From positions 922,735 through 986,734 of the forward strand of contig VWZP01001589.1 of the NCBI GenBank assembly GCA_013396995.1: a stretch of DNA of 64,000 bases. The letters are read 5' to 3'. The notes beneath the pieces are model-generated. The model worked only from the letters and a program-made list of their open reading frames with translations. It searched no databases and was not told where the DNA came from. The position numbers and the translations under genes were made by a program. Positions 1 to 14,100 of this stretch are shown here, in pieces; the stretch's first letter is position 1, and the number at the start of each line of letters is the position of its first letter. Origin of the DNA: Dicaeum eximium (Eukaryota; Chordata; Aves; Passeriformes; Dicaeidae).

Positions 1-844
1 CAAACACACATTAAATAATCATGAGGCAGTTGGCATGCATCTTGGGAAGATGTCAGGAAGTAAAACACATAATCTAGAGAGGTGATATATTATTAAAATC
101 TCATCTATACTTAGTAGTAAGATTGTATAGTATTATATCCTCATATATTCTTAATAGTAATGCATGCTTTATTGTGGAATTATATCTGAACAAGTTTTGA
201 GCCAAACTGAAGGTTGTCCATGCCTCACACAGATCCTACTTGAATTTCTTTTTCAAATCTCTTAGGCACACAGTAATATTAACACAGAAAATATTTTATT
301 ACCTCATAAAATCTTTTTTCTTGTTATACGAGCTACGTCTCACAATTCTCTTAAATGCTGTTATTTACAGGTGTAAAGCAGGACAGTTTAAAAATCAGGA
401 CAGAAAAAGAGGCTAATTTTCTTCACGTTAGTGAACTACTGTACTGTTTTTCTCTCAGTTTCCAAGAAAGGTTACAAAAAATAGTGGGTCTCTGTTGTCC
501 AGCAGAGAGTTTGATGTAGCTACCAACAGCCACTTATATCTTTCATTTTTTAAAAATTGGATACAGCACTGTTCATTTCTACAACTTGTCCTTCTGAGGT
601 GGTACAAGAAGAGGAAAACCTTTATGAACTTTGCTACTTCTGAGCAAGAAGATGGTTCTATGGCATAATCAAGGATCTACCAGGAGAAAGGGGAGAAGAG
701 AACATCTTGATAGGATCATAAGCTTACCTGTAGAAAAAACCAAACCAAACTCAACAACCATCAAAGTGACAAAGTTTCACATTTTTCTTCCTATTTTGTA
801 TGCAGTTATATGTCTCTTTTAAAAACTTGATGCTGATTTTGGCT
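1..844. other. Unannotated AT-rich DNA
   Basis: No coding, RNA or repeat signal is recognisable. The short open frames here (up to 63 codons) have no start context, no splice sites and no familiar protein motif. Confidence 0.6.
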
Positions 845-905
845 GAGCTGACACATATGTGACCCTGCACCAGTTGTTTAACTTCGCTGAGTCTCAGCAA
901 GCTTG
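845..905 (+). repeat. Possible MIR (ancient tRNA-derived SINE) core remnant
   Basis: The stretch at about 853-898 runs 'tatgtgaccctgcaccag', then 'ttgtttaacttcgctgag', then 'tctcag'. It follows the MIR core-region pattern (tgtgaccttgggcaag, ttacttaacctctctgag, cctcag) with scattered mismatches. MIR remnants persist at low density in bird genomes. The match is short and the flanks do not extend it clearly, so chance similarity is possible. Confidence 0.35.
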
Positions 906-1409
906 GCAGAACAACCAGACGAGAACATAAAACCATTGGATAAAGCAGATGGAAAAGGAAAATAAATTTTACACAAAGCACTATGTTTTGAGATGAGTTA
1001 TTTGAGGGCAGGATGTGAAGCAAGCAATGGGCTGGATGAGAATCCAAGGAGATCACCTAAACTATCCAGGTAAATCAATGTACTCAAAGGAATAATCCCA
1101 CTGAGCTTTTGATTTGAAGTGCAATCTGTCCACCCATTTTTGTGCACATATGGTTGGGCACATTCATATCTGTGTGGGAGACGATGCTGGAGAAGCTCAG
1201 ACAGGTCAAAGGAGCATTTGAGATTACAGTTGTGAATTACTCTCGTGCCGTCATCAGCAACATGATAGCATGCAGACAAATGTTTACTTTGTGCGGAAAT
1301 TTCTGTTTCAAAGAAGAAATTCTGTTTGAAATTTATGCTTGAAAGCATAATAAAATAGCTTAAAATTAAAGTAAAGTACATTTCCATGTTGCATGTACCT
1401 TGTGGGGGT

Positions 1410-1556
1410 TTATTTGGGTCTTTTTCTCTTTTTTTTTCTTTTTTTAATGTTTTTTGTTTGTTTTGTTTTTGTTTTGGATTTTTTTTGCACGGTGGTTTTT
1501 TTTGTTTTGGTTTTTTTTGTGTGTTTTGGTTTTTTTATTTGGTTTGGTTTTCTTTC
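1410..1556. repeat. T/G-rich low-complexity tract
   Basis: About 150 bp consist almost entirely of T with interspersed G (runs such as ttttttgtttgttttgtttttg, read in pieces). The opposite strand is therefore A/C-rich. This composition generates long spurious open frames on both strands, rich in Phe/Val on plus and Lys/Thr on minus. The array is irregular rather than a clean microsatellite. It could be a decayed poly(A) or (CAAA)n tail of a minus-strand retroelement, but no element body is recognisable beside it. Confidence 0.8.
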
Positions 1557-3769
1557 TAAGCTGCAAAGTATCTCTCTTGTGTTAATTAGACTCAGGGTAA
1601 GAAACTGCATCTGGAGAAGGAAGCAGGGTAGCTTACTGCTAAAGTTAAAGTTTTGGCTAAATGATAGGAAATGCATATTGCTTAAAAGATGACTCCTAGA
1701 ACTCTGGAAACTAGTAAACTTTTTTTGGTTTTCTTTGTAAACTAAATTACTGAATAAGTATCTTCTGAGCCTGTGTTTCTTATTATGACTTAAGAAAAAA
1801 TGTGTTAATGGCTTAATGATTGGTGACTGAGACATACTCCCTTTTTTTGCATTCTATAAAGACAATTAAAACAAATTTGAACCAAAAATATAGACTAGTT
1901 CCATTTGATCTTTCTGACTAGAAAATTAGAAGATATATTAAAAATTAGAAAACATATAATGACAAATGTTCTTATGAAGAACTTCAAATTGCTTTAAAGC
2001 CAGTGTGAGCTGACAAACGTTGATGGGGCACTGCAGAGTTCAGAGGATTTTGGGGGCAATTACATTTCTGTGAGTGTCAATAGTAACTCATCTCTGTTCT
2101 GTTCAAGGGAGAAATTTGTTCAGCCGCAGGCATCAAACTAATGGATATACTTCTAGGAAATTATTCAAGGCAAATGTTTGTGCCAACTTAACAGAAGTGT
2201 TAATTTGTCAGACAGTATGAGAAACTACTTGTGTCAGTTTAGTAAGGGGTTTTTTTTTACAATAATATTCCAATGCCAATAGATATTGACTTGTTCTAGG
2301 GGACCTGAATTTGCTAAGAACTTCAAATATTAAATTACCCTTTTCTTTATATTGCTAGGCTAACTTAGTGTCTCAGATTCTGTCAGCTGTGATTTCTCGT
2401 ACATTGATAATTATTTTTGTGATGTTGTGATTTCTAAGAAAAGCAATAAACAACATGCTCATTTGTATATTTTAAAGTATGAAATTTATGTCTATCATTT
2501 TAGCTTTTCCAGGTTGCTAAACAGAAGAAATTAAAAGTGGTCAAACCCCATAAAAGTATGAGACAGATTTGTCCCTAATTAGAGCTTTCAAATTTTCTGA
2601 GGTACAGTCAATAAAGGAGAAAGAGTTTAGAGAGTTGTAGCTGAATTCATTACTTCACCATGTCATAAATTTTGTATGTTCTTAGAAAGCAATATGGAGA
2701 GAATTCATGTTCTGTTCACATTGAAATCAAAAGCACACCTTGAGAGGTGTTAGAATATCACTGAGAATTTTTTCAAATTTCACAGTACAGTCTATTATAT
2801 TTTTAATGTAATTTTGCAGCTGGAATATGTCTGCAAAGAGGCAGTATCTATGGGCAGGTACTTGGAAAGATTAGCAGATCACTACTGATCAGTAGATATA
2901 TAGAATCACCCTTAGAATTTGAAACTAAACTATTCATATGTAACGTCCTCCAATGGATGTCAGTAATTTATGTGTCTGTGGAGTGTTCCATACAGCCTTT
3001 GTAGTGTACCAAGAGAAATCTCTGTTCAACGGCATGTCATTGCTTTATTTATATATCTAGATTTTTTTTTATTAAAGAAACACAATCAAAAACTACAGCT
3101 CTGTCTTCTGCATATTTGATGAAAGTGATGAGAGGATTCTTCCAGTCCTAGGAGAAACTACACACCGGTGGTCCTGCTTTGTGAAGCTGTCCAACAGTTG
3201 GCCAAATACTGGTTCCATAGGTTAGGATGTTAAAGATAGTATATTTTAAAAGCAAAACCTTTCTCTCAACCTTGGCTGCTCTTTGGAGGAAGTTAGGGAT
3301 ACACTTAAATTTTAAAAGTATGCTAACCATTAACAGCTGCTGGCTGAGGAATCTGGGTTTTGCTACTGACACTTGGATTTGGTGTAGCTAATATCCAAGG
3401 GGTATCTCTGAATTCCCAAGAAGAAGGTTGAGCAGGTTTCTCCAGCAAGGCAAAGGCACTGTGGGGTGTGCATCCCTTTCATTCACCTCTGGATGAAAGA
3501 GGTGACCCAAAGCCTTGAGGGTGGTCACTATGGAAGGTAATTGTCAGGGGAAAGAATATTTGTATAACCATCATTTCACTATAATAAGGAATTTATCAGA
3601 CAGCCACTTCAATTTTAGTAATACTGTTGAAATGTTAGCCATTTAAAAATCTTGATGTAATAAGCTTTTTCAAATACTGTACAATCTGACAGCAGTGTAC
3701 AATTAACAGTTAGTAGAAAGGGTATCCAGATACAAGAGTATTCAATTAAATATATTAAGGAAGATCACT
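1557..3769. other. Unannotated AT-rich DNA
   Basis: I see no exon, RNA gene or classifiable repeat here. There are only short T-runs (for example near 2250 and 3062). Confidence 0.55.
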
Positions 3770-4240
3770 GGATCATAAAATAGTTTGGGTTGGAAGGCAC
3801 CTTTAAAGACCATCTAGTCCAACTGCCCTGCAATGATCAGGAATATCTTTAACTAGGTTAGGTTTCTCAGAGCCTTATCCAACCTGACCTTGACTGTTTC
3901 CAAGGATGAGGAATTCTCTCCTGGAAACCTGCTCCAGTGTTTCACTACCTTCAGTGTAAAAATACATTCCTTGTATCTAATCTAAACTGACATTCCTTCC
4001 ATTTAAAACCATTGCCCTGTGTGCCATCACAAGAGGCCCTGCTAAAAGGTTTGTCTTTATAATAATCCCCCTTAAGGTATTGGAAGGTGCTGTAAGGTCT
4101 TCTCAAAGCCTTCTCTTCTCCACTCTGAACTACCTCAGCTCTCTAAGCCTGCCTTCACAGGAGAGGTGTTGCAGCCCTCTGATAAATTTTGTGGACTCCT
4201 TTTGTGAACCCACTGTCTTTGTTGTGCTGACAGCCCCACG
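3770..4240 (-). mobile_element. CR1 LINE fragment, 3' end, inverted
   Basis: The left edge reads 'gatcataaaatagtttggg', followed by 'ttggaaggcacctttaaag' and 'catctagtccaactgcc'. This is the reverse complement of the CR1 3' end (canonical tcatagaat, ggttgga, ccatctagtccaac). The match continues through the diagnostic blocks for 'aacctgaccttgactgtttcc', 'ctccagtgtttcactacctt', 'taaaaccattgccctgt' and 'gtgctgacagcccc'. The element is therefore on the minus strand, about 470 bp long and 5'-truncated in its 3' untranslated and distal coding region. It contains no intact open frame. CR1 is the dominant non-LTR retrotransposon of birds, and such 5'-truncated dead copies are typical. Confidence 0.93.
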
Positions 4241-7200
4241 ATAGATGTTTTTACTAGTGTGATCAGATTTTGTTAATATATACTCAGTAGAAGCCATTTG
4301 TTATGTTTCCTTGTGAGAATGTGATAGCACTACCTTCCCCATTTGAGCTATTCATTTTGTAGTTTTCAAATGAGCACTGTCAGGCATGCTCACCTCTTTA
4401 CATTAGCTGAGTCGTGGGTTTTCAGAAGGATTAATATATACTCCTTCAGCTCTCATGCCTTTGTGCTGTCCCAAGACTCATAAAGCAAGAGGGATTGATA
4501 GGTTCAGCATTTTACTCATGTAACATGGAGAAATCATTTAGAAAAGTGATTTATGGCATTGCAGTGATATGGTTCATAAAGGATAATGCCTTTCTACTTT
4601 AAATTCACATTCTATTACATAGGAAAGGCTTTGGCATTTGAAAGAAAAGTCAGCTGTGGTATCATCAATTTATAACAGGCTCTTTGAATGTGAAATAGAG
4701 GGAAATACCCCATCAAACACTTTGATGGAAATACACCATCAAACCACTTCCTGGTAATGTTAGCTTCCCTGATAGTTAATTAGTCACGGAGGGTGCCATT
4801 TGACAATTAGCTGTAGATTTGTGGTTGTGATGAGGAATGGTTGGAAGAGAAAATGAGAGAGAGTAACCTATACAGCATTTCTGTATGTGTAGAAGAGATA
4901 ATTTATTCAAGGACAAGCCTTTAATTCTTCTGTCTTTGACATGTTAATATGACACAAAATGGGAAGGTTGAGACAGGCTTACCTAACTTATTCCCACTTC
5001 AATATTCAGCAGCAATAATGAGATTAGAATATATTTTCTTGTTATCAGCTGACCTGATACTTTTTAATACACAGTAGAATGAGAGCTATTATAGTGGTCC
5101 CCAGATATTTGAGTCTATTCCCATTCCCCTTTCATCTTCCACATTTTTTTATTACTAGTTCTGATTTAAATCACAGCTCAATTCTTCGCTCTCAATTTAA
5201 AACCAGATCCTGCCCATCAGCTTGGCTGTTTGTTGATTTTGGGAGCTACTCTGCCTGTGGCCACTGTTCCTTGCCTAGTGATCACAGGAAGCAAGCAAGA
5301 ACCTGCTGATGCAGCAATAACACAAGTAGTGCTCTCTGGGGAATTTTTTTTTTTCCTTTTGAAAGTACATAAACATAACTGAAAAAGCATGATTTTGGTA
5401 CTGCATTGGCATGGGCTGTGGAAGGAAGAGAAGTATCATCAGGCAGGAAGTTGGTTGAAATGACAGCAAAGAGGGATTTTTTAAATTTTTAATGACATAT
5501 GCCAATTCTTCATACCCTGTGCACAGAAGCAGAATAACAGGCTTAGGGGACACACCCAAATCATTGTGAAGGGTAACTGGGGCCAGAACCTGCATAAAGT
5601 GGCTGAACAAGACAACACCTCTCTTTCTATGTACAAGGAAAAATCAGAATAAAACTTCCTTTATATCAAAGAGAAGATTAACCCTGCCTTTTTTATCCTC
5701 CTTCCCTTAGTGATTAACTTCTCTGAATGCCAACAGAGTGAAGTATGGCACTATTCTGACTATTTATTGGTATCATATGGAAAAGGTTTGTCAAAGACAC
5801 AGCATAAACTTCTGTGTATTCTTAAATTTTCCCCATAAATTTTAGTGAAAAATGTGACTATGTGCAAATATCAAAATCTGGGAGAATCAGAAAGGAAGTA
5901 GGAACTTTGGTACAGTCTTTTAAGGATGGGTATGAAGTTAGGACATTAGCTGTTTGACTTGATGAGGTTCAAATCAGGAAAGGGGTATAGAAGGTTTTGG
6001 TAAGTCCTATATTTGCCCAGAAAAATTGATTATCACTTAAGAAATGTAATTTTTACTGTTTGGGTCACTTTTTCCAGATGTTTTCACAAGTCGGCCTTTA
6101 GCTAACCCTGAATTTACGTGGTTTGCTCTCTTCCTCTGAAGTCCTTAATAAAAACATCAAATTACATAAGATCTTAGCAATGACCTTGTTGGTAGCCTGC
6201 AGTGATTGTGTACATAAAATCTTCAAATCTAGTCTGCTTCATAATTATTCATTATAATTCATACTGCACTCATCAGAGACTGTGGTTAGTGTTTCTTAGG
6301 GGCCTTATATAGGCTTTATTCACAGGGAATATGGAAAGGCAAAACTTGAAGGAAAGTAGTTACTATGAAGTAGTTTAGCTTTGTTTGCTGCTGCTACTTT
6401 TTTCTAAGCGAAGAAGATAAATTTCAAGAAGAGAGTTTCAGTTCAATCTCTTTCGAATACTGCTTCCATAGCTGCATTTTTTTGCTCTTTCTTCCCTTTA
6501 TCTCTTCTTCCCTGTCCATTCAACCAGTGGCAAATGCTGTCATAAGCCTGTCTCTTTTATTGGTGACATAAGAACAGAAAATGTCTTTATGTGGCAGGAG
6601 TCTTGGTAGTTACAGCAAACCACTTTATCTTTTTTATAAAAAGCATATATTTTTTATGTTTTATCTTTCTATTAGTAACTGCAGTGATATTCTGTACTCT
6701 GCAAAATGACTTATTTCTTTCAGTTCCTTTCAGAGTTGCCTCAAACCTGTGGTATCCAGATCTTGGGGTCACTCTGTTCTTATCTGTGCTTCTAGGGCCA
6801 TGACGTACCACAACTGTGAATTTCCTCAAAAATAATCAGAGCTGTGGAATGATCTAAATGTGTAAGAATTTGCAGCATTGAGATCAAATTTATAATTTGC
6901 TTTTGGATGAAAATATTGTTGCTCAGTTTGGATCCCTGGGATGCAAAGGTCAGAGGAGATGAAGGCTCTGGGAGATGAAGGCACTGCTCTGCCATTCTTG
7001 TGCCTGTGAGCTTGAAAACCAAGTCTCCTTGGAGAACCAACTGTAATTAACACTCAGTTTTCTGGGTAATGGAGGATTTTGGTGCCCAAGAGAAAAGCAC
7101 AGATAATACAAACCTATATAAATGAAGTCTAGAAATACAGGATCTGTGCAAAGCCCCTGCATCCCACTGCCATGTACATAAAATGTCACTGGGATGATTT

Positions 7201-10200
7201 GTATTAAATTTAACCTGAATCACTGAGAATCTACTTCCAGAGATATAAACACGGGCAGGTTTCCACTGCAGCAAGGTGGATGTGAGAGGCATTCTAAGAT
7301 TTTTCAAACACATGATATGATGACATTACTGGATGCTGTAAAAATCCTGTAAGTGTCCAGCATCCTCAAATCCCACATGGAGGAGGAAGAGGATACAACT
7401 GAGGAAAGCAAATAGGTAGAAGTAGCCTTGTATCTTCTGAATTAAAGAGAAAATAATGAAATTTCATTGTAATCATGGCCTCATAATTGAAAGCAGGATC
7501 TTGTCCAGAAGGTTTAAGGAAGTTAAATCCCTTGAAAGCTGCAGTCCCATGCTTTAAGACAATTTTGGATTCTTAAACTTATGAGCAAAATGTCCATGCA
7601 TGAAAATTAACAACTAAGTGCTCAGCAAAATTCAAATGAAACGTCCTAATATTTCATTCAAAAAATGGTGCTGAACAGGGTGATACTTTCAGGTGTCCTC
7701 CAAGCAGAAATTCAGTTTCAAGTGCCTTCTTTTTGATTCCATTGTGTTATGGATTACTGAGCCTAAATCTTGAATTATAAAATAAATCACCTATTAATTG
7801 CTTCTGTGAAGCATGTTACACACAGTTCACATTAAATCATGGAGCCTTAAGACAAGACATACTTATGCCTCTGGTGAGAAGGCCTAGAGAGAATAGTTTT
7901 CAGTAACAGCCATTTTTTAAAATTCATGAGCAACTAGTAGAAAAACTTGGAGTTTATTTTTTTTTAATTTAAAATACATCTAAGGTAAAAACACAGCTAA
8001 CTTTTAGTGTGTACTTAGCTAAAGGTTATTTTACTAAAAAAATATTTTTATCCTCTGTTTTTTTCCTCTCCTGCAATTATTCTTTGGAAACCTTATTTAT
8101 AGATGGAAATATACAGTTCAGAAAATGATATGCCTAACACCCAGTCAGTGCAATTTTATAATGGTGCCCCAGATGGATATTGCCATACTAGTCCTTTTAT
8201 ATTTGTATGGAGACCTCAAATTCAACTCAAATTCAATCCACCCCTCTTAACTTAAATTTTACTCTTATAAATAAATTTTAAAGATTAGCCTCTCTGAAAA
8301 ATTAGCTGTTATATTTTTCAGCATATGTCTTAATATAATCTTTGCTGACATAAATTTGCAGAAAGGATATTACCTCAGCAGAGGGGCAGAAAACAGATGG
8401 TACAAGAGTTCTTGTTATATTTTCAGGAATTTTGAATCTGGCATGTAGTTTTATCTGAAAAACAGTGTGGCAGAGGGGAAGAAATTCAGAACATAAAAAT
8501 ATTTTATGTCATTCTTCTCCAAAAGAAATTTTTCACCATCTTACTTTGAAACTTCATTTGGTACTATTTTGAAAATAGGGTGAATGGCACATTCGATGAA
8601 ATGTTTAGGGAAATATTTTTTCCATCATGCTGAAGTAATAAGGATGAACAAGCTTTGGATTGATGTGAAATGAAACAGAGTCATCAATAGTATTCACTAT
8701 GGATGAATAATGATTACTCTTCCTGTACAAGGAATTGGTATTTTCAGAAAACTTCTGGCTAAACTGTTTGATAATCAAGAGCAGAATCGGGAGACAGAGG
8801 TAACTTCCTTTGCTACCTCTTCTTCTAATTTCTTTGGATGATCCATCCAGAATTATTGTGTTTTGTTTTCATGGTTACTAACAGAGAAAAATTATAACTA
8901 ATGTAGCTATGTCTCTCATATTTACTGTTTTTTGTCATGGATCTTTATAAGTACTTCATTGCTCTATGTCTTTCAGGGTCTTTACAGAGTCTACCTTGGA
9001 TATAATGATTTTCATATTAATTGCTATATCTACTCATTAAATGTTGTAGAGCTTACAAAACTGTTATTTCTCTTTTAATATTCATATATACAGAGTGTTT
9101 TCTGTGGTTCTTCACACATTATTTTGAATACTTGATGTTTATAACACATCCTATCTCATTTCAACAACTGGTTCTTTATTTTTCAGGTGCAAAAGAAAGT
9201 TTTAGAATCTTCTAGGATTCATGGGCTCATTTATCTACACGGTTCACTGCTACACCTATTATCATACTTCTATTTATAATGCAATAAAGTCAGTCATTGT
9301 CACTGAAAATGCAGTGATAGAGTAGTAATGGATCACTAATTCTGTAGCTTTCATGCCATTAAACTATGTGTAACTGAGCAGTGCAGAGAGTTAGGGGTGG
9401 AGTAGAACCTGGCACATATTCAGGAAAATGCATTTCCTTTTTCAAAGTGAAATGCTGGGTGGCTTCACTCATATTATTGCTGAGGGGACCTGCCTAGCTG
9501 ATGGGAGCACTGCAAGCCCTGCACCATCAGGGGAAGAGCTGGGGTGTGGAGGAAGTTGGTTTGGAGTTTTGTCAATGCCTTGATCTAAATACCCTATGAA
9601 ATAATTGTCACTGTACTTGATTAAGAAACAATGGTACCACTTTACATTTTCCACCAAATATCTCAAACGCCTTGCAAATACCATTAGACTCAAATGTTCA
9701 CTAATAAGAATAAATAGCATTTAATAAAAGTGGAACATGCAGCGAAAGAAGTACTCAGATTTTCTATTATTAAGTCACTTTCTGTATTTCTCATTAAAGC
9801 TGTGATAGTATTTTTGCATAGATTTTAACCAAGTAAATGGCTCAAGAGAGCCCTGGTTAATATTTTATAAGAAATCTGCTGCAAAACTGGGAACAGAACC
9901 CAGATGAGAGGAGACCACGCTTTTGACTACCAGGGAGATGCTAAGAGCTTGCAGAAAGCTTCACTGCTTCAGCTGTGTCTAGTTTTGTGGAATGAATAGT
10001 GCGGCATCATATGAATGATTAGTGTGGGTCTTGTCACTCTCAGATGATTCATTCCCTCACACAGCTGGGGAATTGGACAGCCCAGCAGCTCCTGCCCTGG
10101 GACAGCCTGTGCCAGTGCAGCCACATGCTCTCACCAGGCACAGGCAGGGGAAGAGCCATAATTGCCCCTTTTTCCATTTGGCCATGTCGTTCTGGTCCCA

Positions 10201-10224
10201 GAGGGATCGATGGGACAAGGTCCA
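4241..10224. other. Unannotated AT-rich DNA with two small local duplications
   Basis: About 6 kb has no classifiable gene or transposon. Two short imperfect tandem duplications are visible. At 4701-4750 the segment 'ggaaatacnccatcaaa' occurs twice about 27 bp apart. At 6953-6985 'gggagatgaaggc' is repeated within about 16 bp. Open frames (up to 111 codons at 5275-5610 on minus) are chance-sized and show no protein-family features. Confidence 0.55.
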
Positions 10225-11170
10225 TCTGACAGCTGCTTACTGGTCATGTCCTTTGGGGGTCAGTTCTGAGGCTGATTCTGTGCAATATGGTCTTAATGAA
10301 CTGAATGATGAGGCAGAGAATATGAGAAGATATTTGCTGTGCTCTCAGCAGACGATAGGGCAGGGCTGCTCTTCAGAAGGATCTTTGTGGACTGGAAAAA
10401 TGCAGGTACTGCGAGAAGCCAACATGACCGGGTACAGTCCTGCATAGGAGATGCAATAACCCTGTGCACAGCTACACTTTGCAGGTGACTAGCTGGAGTG
10501 CAGCTTCAGAGGAAAGGCCCTGGGAACCATGGTGAACAACAAACTGACCACCAGCCAGCAATGAATCTTTATACTGAAGAAGGCCAGTTGCACCCTGGGC
10601 TGCATTAGCATGACTGTAGCAGCAAAGGGAGGTGTCTCTTCCCCTCTGTGGAGTGCTTATGAAATAAATTCTGAAGTACTGCATCCCATTTTGAACTCAC
10701 CAGTGAGATGCTCAAGGATTTGGACCATGAGGTGTATGAGGAAAAGCTGAGGTTTGGGCTTGAACAAATCCAGCTTTTAGCTGAAAGCTTGAGAAGAAAA
10801 CATTGAAACATAATACTGTTATTGCTGTCCAGAGCTGCTTAGTGGGAGACTGTGTAGAAGATGGAGTGAGAGTCCTCTTGGAGACACATGGTTTTGAGAT
10901 GAGAGATGTGAGTTGGTTGGTGAGAATTTTCTTCTAGATGTGAAGATTGTCAGATATAATTCTACGTAAGAAATAGAGATATTTATTTTTAATCTTGAGG
11001 ATGGTCAGACACTGGAACAAGTTGCCCAAAGCATCTTTGGAAGTTCCATTATTTTGGAGATTGATTCAGCTAGACATAAATACTAGCGACTTACTTGAAG
11101 AAGATCTTTTTAGAGCAAGAAGTTGAACTTTGAGAGGTCCCTTCCAGACTGAATGATTCCGTGAATCTTT
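10225..11170 (+). mobile_element. CR1 LINE fragment, distal reverse transcriptase to 3' end
   Basis: This is a plus-strand CR1 copy of about 0.95 kb. The left part, 'gggggtcagttctgaggct' then 'tgtgcaatatggtcttaatgaactg', matches the CR1 segment encoding the G-S-V-L-G-P-V-L-F-N-I-F-I-N-D-L motif upstream of the catalytic FADD box. It continues through 'aataaccctgtgcacag', 'ggaaaggccctgggaacc', 'ccaccagccagcaatga', 'ccctgggctgcatta', 'gaaaagctgaggtttg', 'cactggaacaagttgccc' and ends 'gaggtcccttccagactg', 'aatgattccgtgaatc', the degenerate CR1 tail. Numerous indels and stops make it non-functional; the FADD region is disrupted. It is 5'-truncated, the usual outcome of target-primed reverse transcription. 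The left boundary is approximate. Confidence 0.9.
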
Positions 11171-14100
11171 CTAGGTTTGTGTAGTCTGATGTCATGAACA
11201 CCACTGTACCATTACAAGGTTTGCCACAGTATGCAGGGAGCTGCTTATCCCATATGTTATTGGTTTGAACCTTAAAAATGAGAGTTGTATGGTAACTGAG
11301 CAATTACAACCACAGAGTACAGCTCTATTTTCTGTGAGGCTGTCAGACCTTCTGTGGTTATTTTAAATTGCAGTCCATTGAAAAAAAAATTGAAAAAACA
11401 AATTATTGATTATACTGTAGAGCTGACTGATGGCAGATGACACCAATCCCATTTGCTTTCCTCCCTCCCTGATGTCATTTGGACTATATCAGTTTTCATT
11501 ACAGGAGTTCCTATTTTTACAGTTATGACGACTTTCCTGCAAGGTTTCTCATGCTCGTTTGATTCTGTCCTCTTGAACTGATGAAATGACCTCAGTGCCC
11601 CAAAGCACATCATTCTTCTGTTCACATCAGTGGATTTTCTTCCTGTCTCCACCCATTCACGGTTTTGTGGCTGTCTTCTATAAATGACTGGCTTTGTGGT
11701 ACTCACTCCAGGATGCTGCAGCTTCCCAGCCTCATTTGTCATTTGCGTTCAAGATATATAAAGCAGGCTACACTTCAAATCTTACAGTTTAACACTTGTA
11801 CCTGCCACTTCCTAGTTCTCTGACTGTGAATCACATATATTGAAAATAAATCCTTGCACATTTGGGTTTCTTCATTGTTTCAAAAATGTTTGATCTGTGT
11901 TATCACAGCAGACACAGCTCTGCCTTTACGAGACAGGAAGCAAGAAATATTAAACAAATGAGAGGGACAAAAGTATCAGCTCCACTGAGGCAGCAGTGCA
12001 CTTTGCAGCAGAAACTACAAGATGGGCTAACAGGCTCAGCATATTAATCAAATAGCTGATGGGTTTATGCCCAACTCCCCAGTGCATGAGAGATGTGTCT
12101 GTAAGAACTGGTGCAATACATTCATGTGTATCTAAGTCCAAACAGAACACTCATCTGTGAAAACATGTTCCAGCTGTGCTCATGCCACAGAGAATGAGAG
12201 GCTGAAAGCAGTCAGTGGGAAAGTAAAGTCTTTTGAATATTTCACGTTTATTTTTGACTTCCCTGTATTTGGCAAAATTAAAATTTCTTCTTGAGCTACA
12301 TTTAATATTGTCACAGTAAAATAAAGCCAGGCTCAGGTCTAGTTAGGTGTTCTTGGACTACTGCTGAGGGTTTGTCTAGGCAGGGAGAACAATGTTTTAC
12401 ACTGTGGTTGGTAAATGGTGCATTGACATGTACCAACATGATAGCTCGAGGGTAGATAACCTTAGGACTGGCAAGAAGAAAATAGCTCTAAAGCTAGAGT
12501 CATACTTAGTGTGGTGACACACTTTTTAAGTACAACTTATATTTTCACCTAATAAGGGTAGTAAATGAAAGTAGAAAACCTGCAAATCTGTTCAGTGTGG
12601 AAATACAGTACCAGGACTGTGTATAGGATTAGGAGAAGGGTGTGTCCTTTCTTTGTTCTATTATGCAAACCAGACAATACATTCAGTAATTCAATCTAAT
12701 CAGACTTTCACAATCAGGTGCTGGCATAGAACTATAGCAAATATTTCCTGAATCCTTAGCCAGCCACATTTACAGCAATTGGGAAAAAATATGACATGGT
12801 AACCCCTTCATTGCCTGTGTCCATCACATAAGCAGCAGCAGTCCTATGGACTCACTTTGACCTGGTAGGCCATAGCTACTTACCATGGCAGAAGAGAAAT
12901 TGTTCCTTATATTTTTACTTCTGTCAAGGTTTCTCCACAGCCTCCCAGGAGCAGGTCTGTTCCCACACTGCAGCCTGGTGAGATGCACCCTAGGTCACCA
13001 TCAGAGCCCTTTGAATGCTCCTTTTTAAGGGTCGTTGATAATGGATCTTCCTCTGGGAGCCATAAGGATGTTTATTAGGCATTTGCAGGTACCTGATCTG
13101 TCTTGTTGTCAGCTGCAAATCAGACTTCTAAATTACAAGTAAATCAAGGCTTTTATCAAATGTATTCAAAAATGAACTGAAGATTCATGCGAGTTTTCTA
13201 CAACTGCTAGAAATATCATCCAATAATTGAATATCACAGCTTTGCAGAACAGGCTGTTAAAATGCCATGGCATGGGTAGAGACTAATTAATTAATAAATG
13301 AACAAAACCACTTGCAATGTAGAAACTTCTACTAATGTTAAAAATACTCTCAAAATGTAACTGTGAAATGTAACAGCATTGATTAAGCGATTAAAGACAG
13401 CTTTCAGGAACACAAAGAAAATTCTTGTTTCAATGAATGACAGACATTACAGTATCTGTGCAAGGAATGATGAGAACAGCAAAATCATCCCTGTGCCAGA
13501 GCCTTTAAACAGTAGAGGTCAAAAATTTTCATGACTGTTACATGAAAAAATCCATTTCAGAAATTAAGCTCTGGATGCAGCTATGTATGCATGCCATCTT
13601 AAAATGGATTCTGCTTCCTAGGAGAGTCTTTACTCAAATCACACAGAGATGTAAATTTACTACCATTCCCTAGTACTGCTTTTCTATTCCTGAGAGATTC
13701 CCAGTCCCAGCTGCTTCCCTCAACACTTTGATGACTGGAGCCAGTTAAAAGGGATAAACAATATTCATGACGCTCTGCAAGCAAAAGGATCTCAGGTTTC
13801 TGACATGAAATCTAAAATGCTTGCAGAAAGTGTGTGTGGGTGTGCAGCCTAGAGATTAAATGAAATAATTCTTGCCAGCTTCTGTTGAGCAAATTAAAGT
13901 AATAAATACATTTAATTAAATGAATATATTCAAAGATATTAACTGCTTATAGAAACTGTATTGAAAAAAGCAGGTTAAATTAATTATTGGAAATACTTCT
14001 ATATTTTCGTGCTACTTTCTGTGAAAAGCTAACAACAATAAGGACCAAAAAAAGATTTAAGATGCTACTTCCAGTCCTTGCCTGCTGGGAAAAGTTCTCC

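Noticed and set aside
1410..1835. 141-codon minus-strand open frame, Lys/Thr/Gln-rich at its C-terminal end
   Set aside because: Its C-terminal third is the reverse of the T/G-rich low-complexity tract and the remainder has no recognisable family features.
10022..10447. 141-codon plus-strand open frame
   Set aside because: Its second half lies inside a decayed CR1 copy in a non-native frame, and a second frame overlaps the first half.
11410..11742. 110-codon minus-strand open frame with protein-like composition
   Set aside because: Several frames of this size are expected by chance in 64 kb of six-frame AT-rich DNA. No motif, splice context or neighbouring exon supports it.
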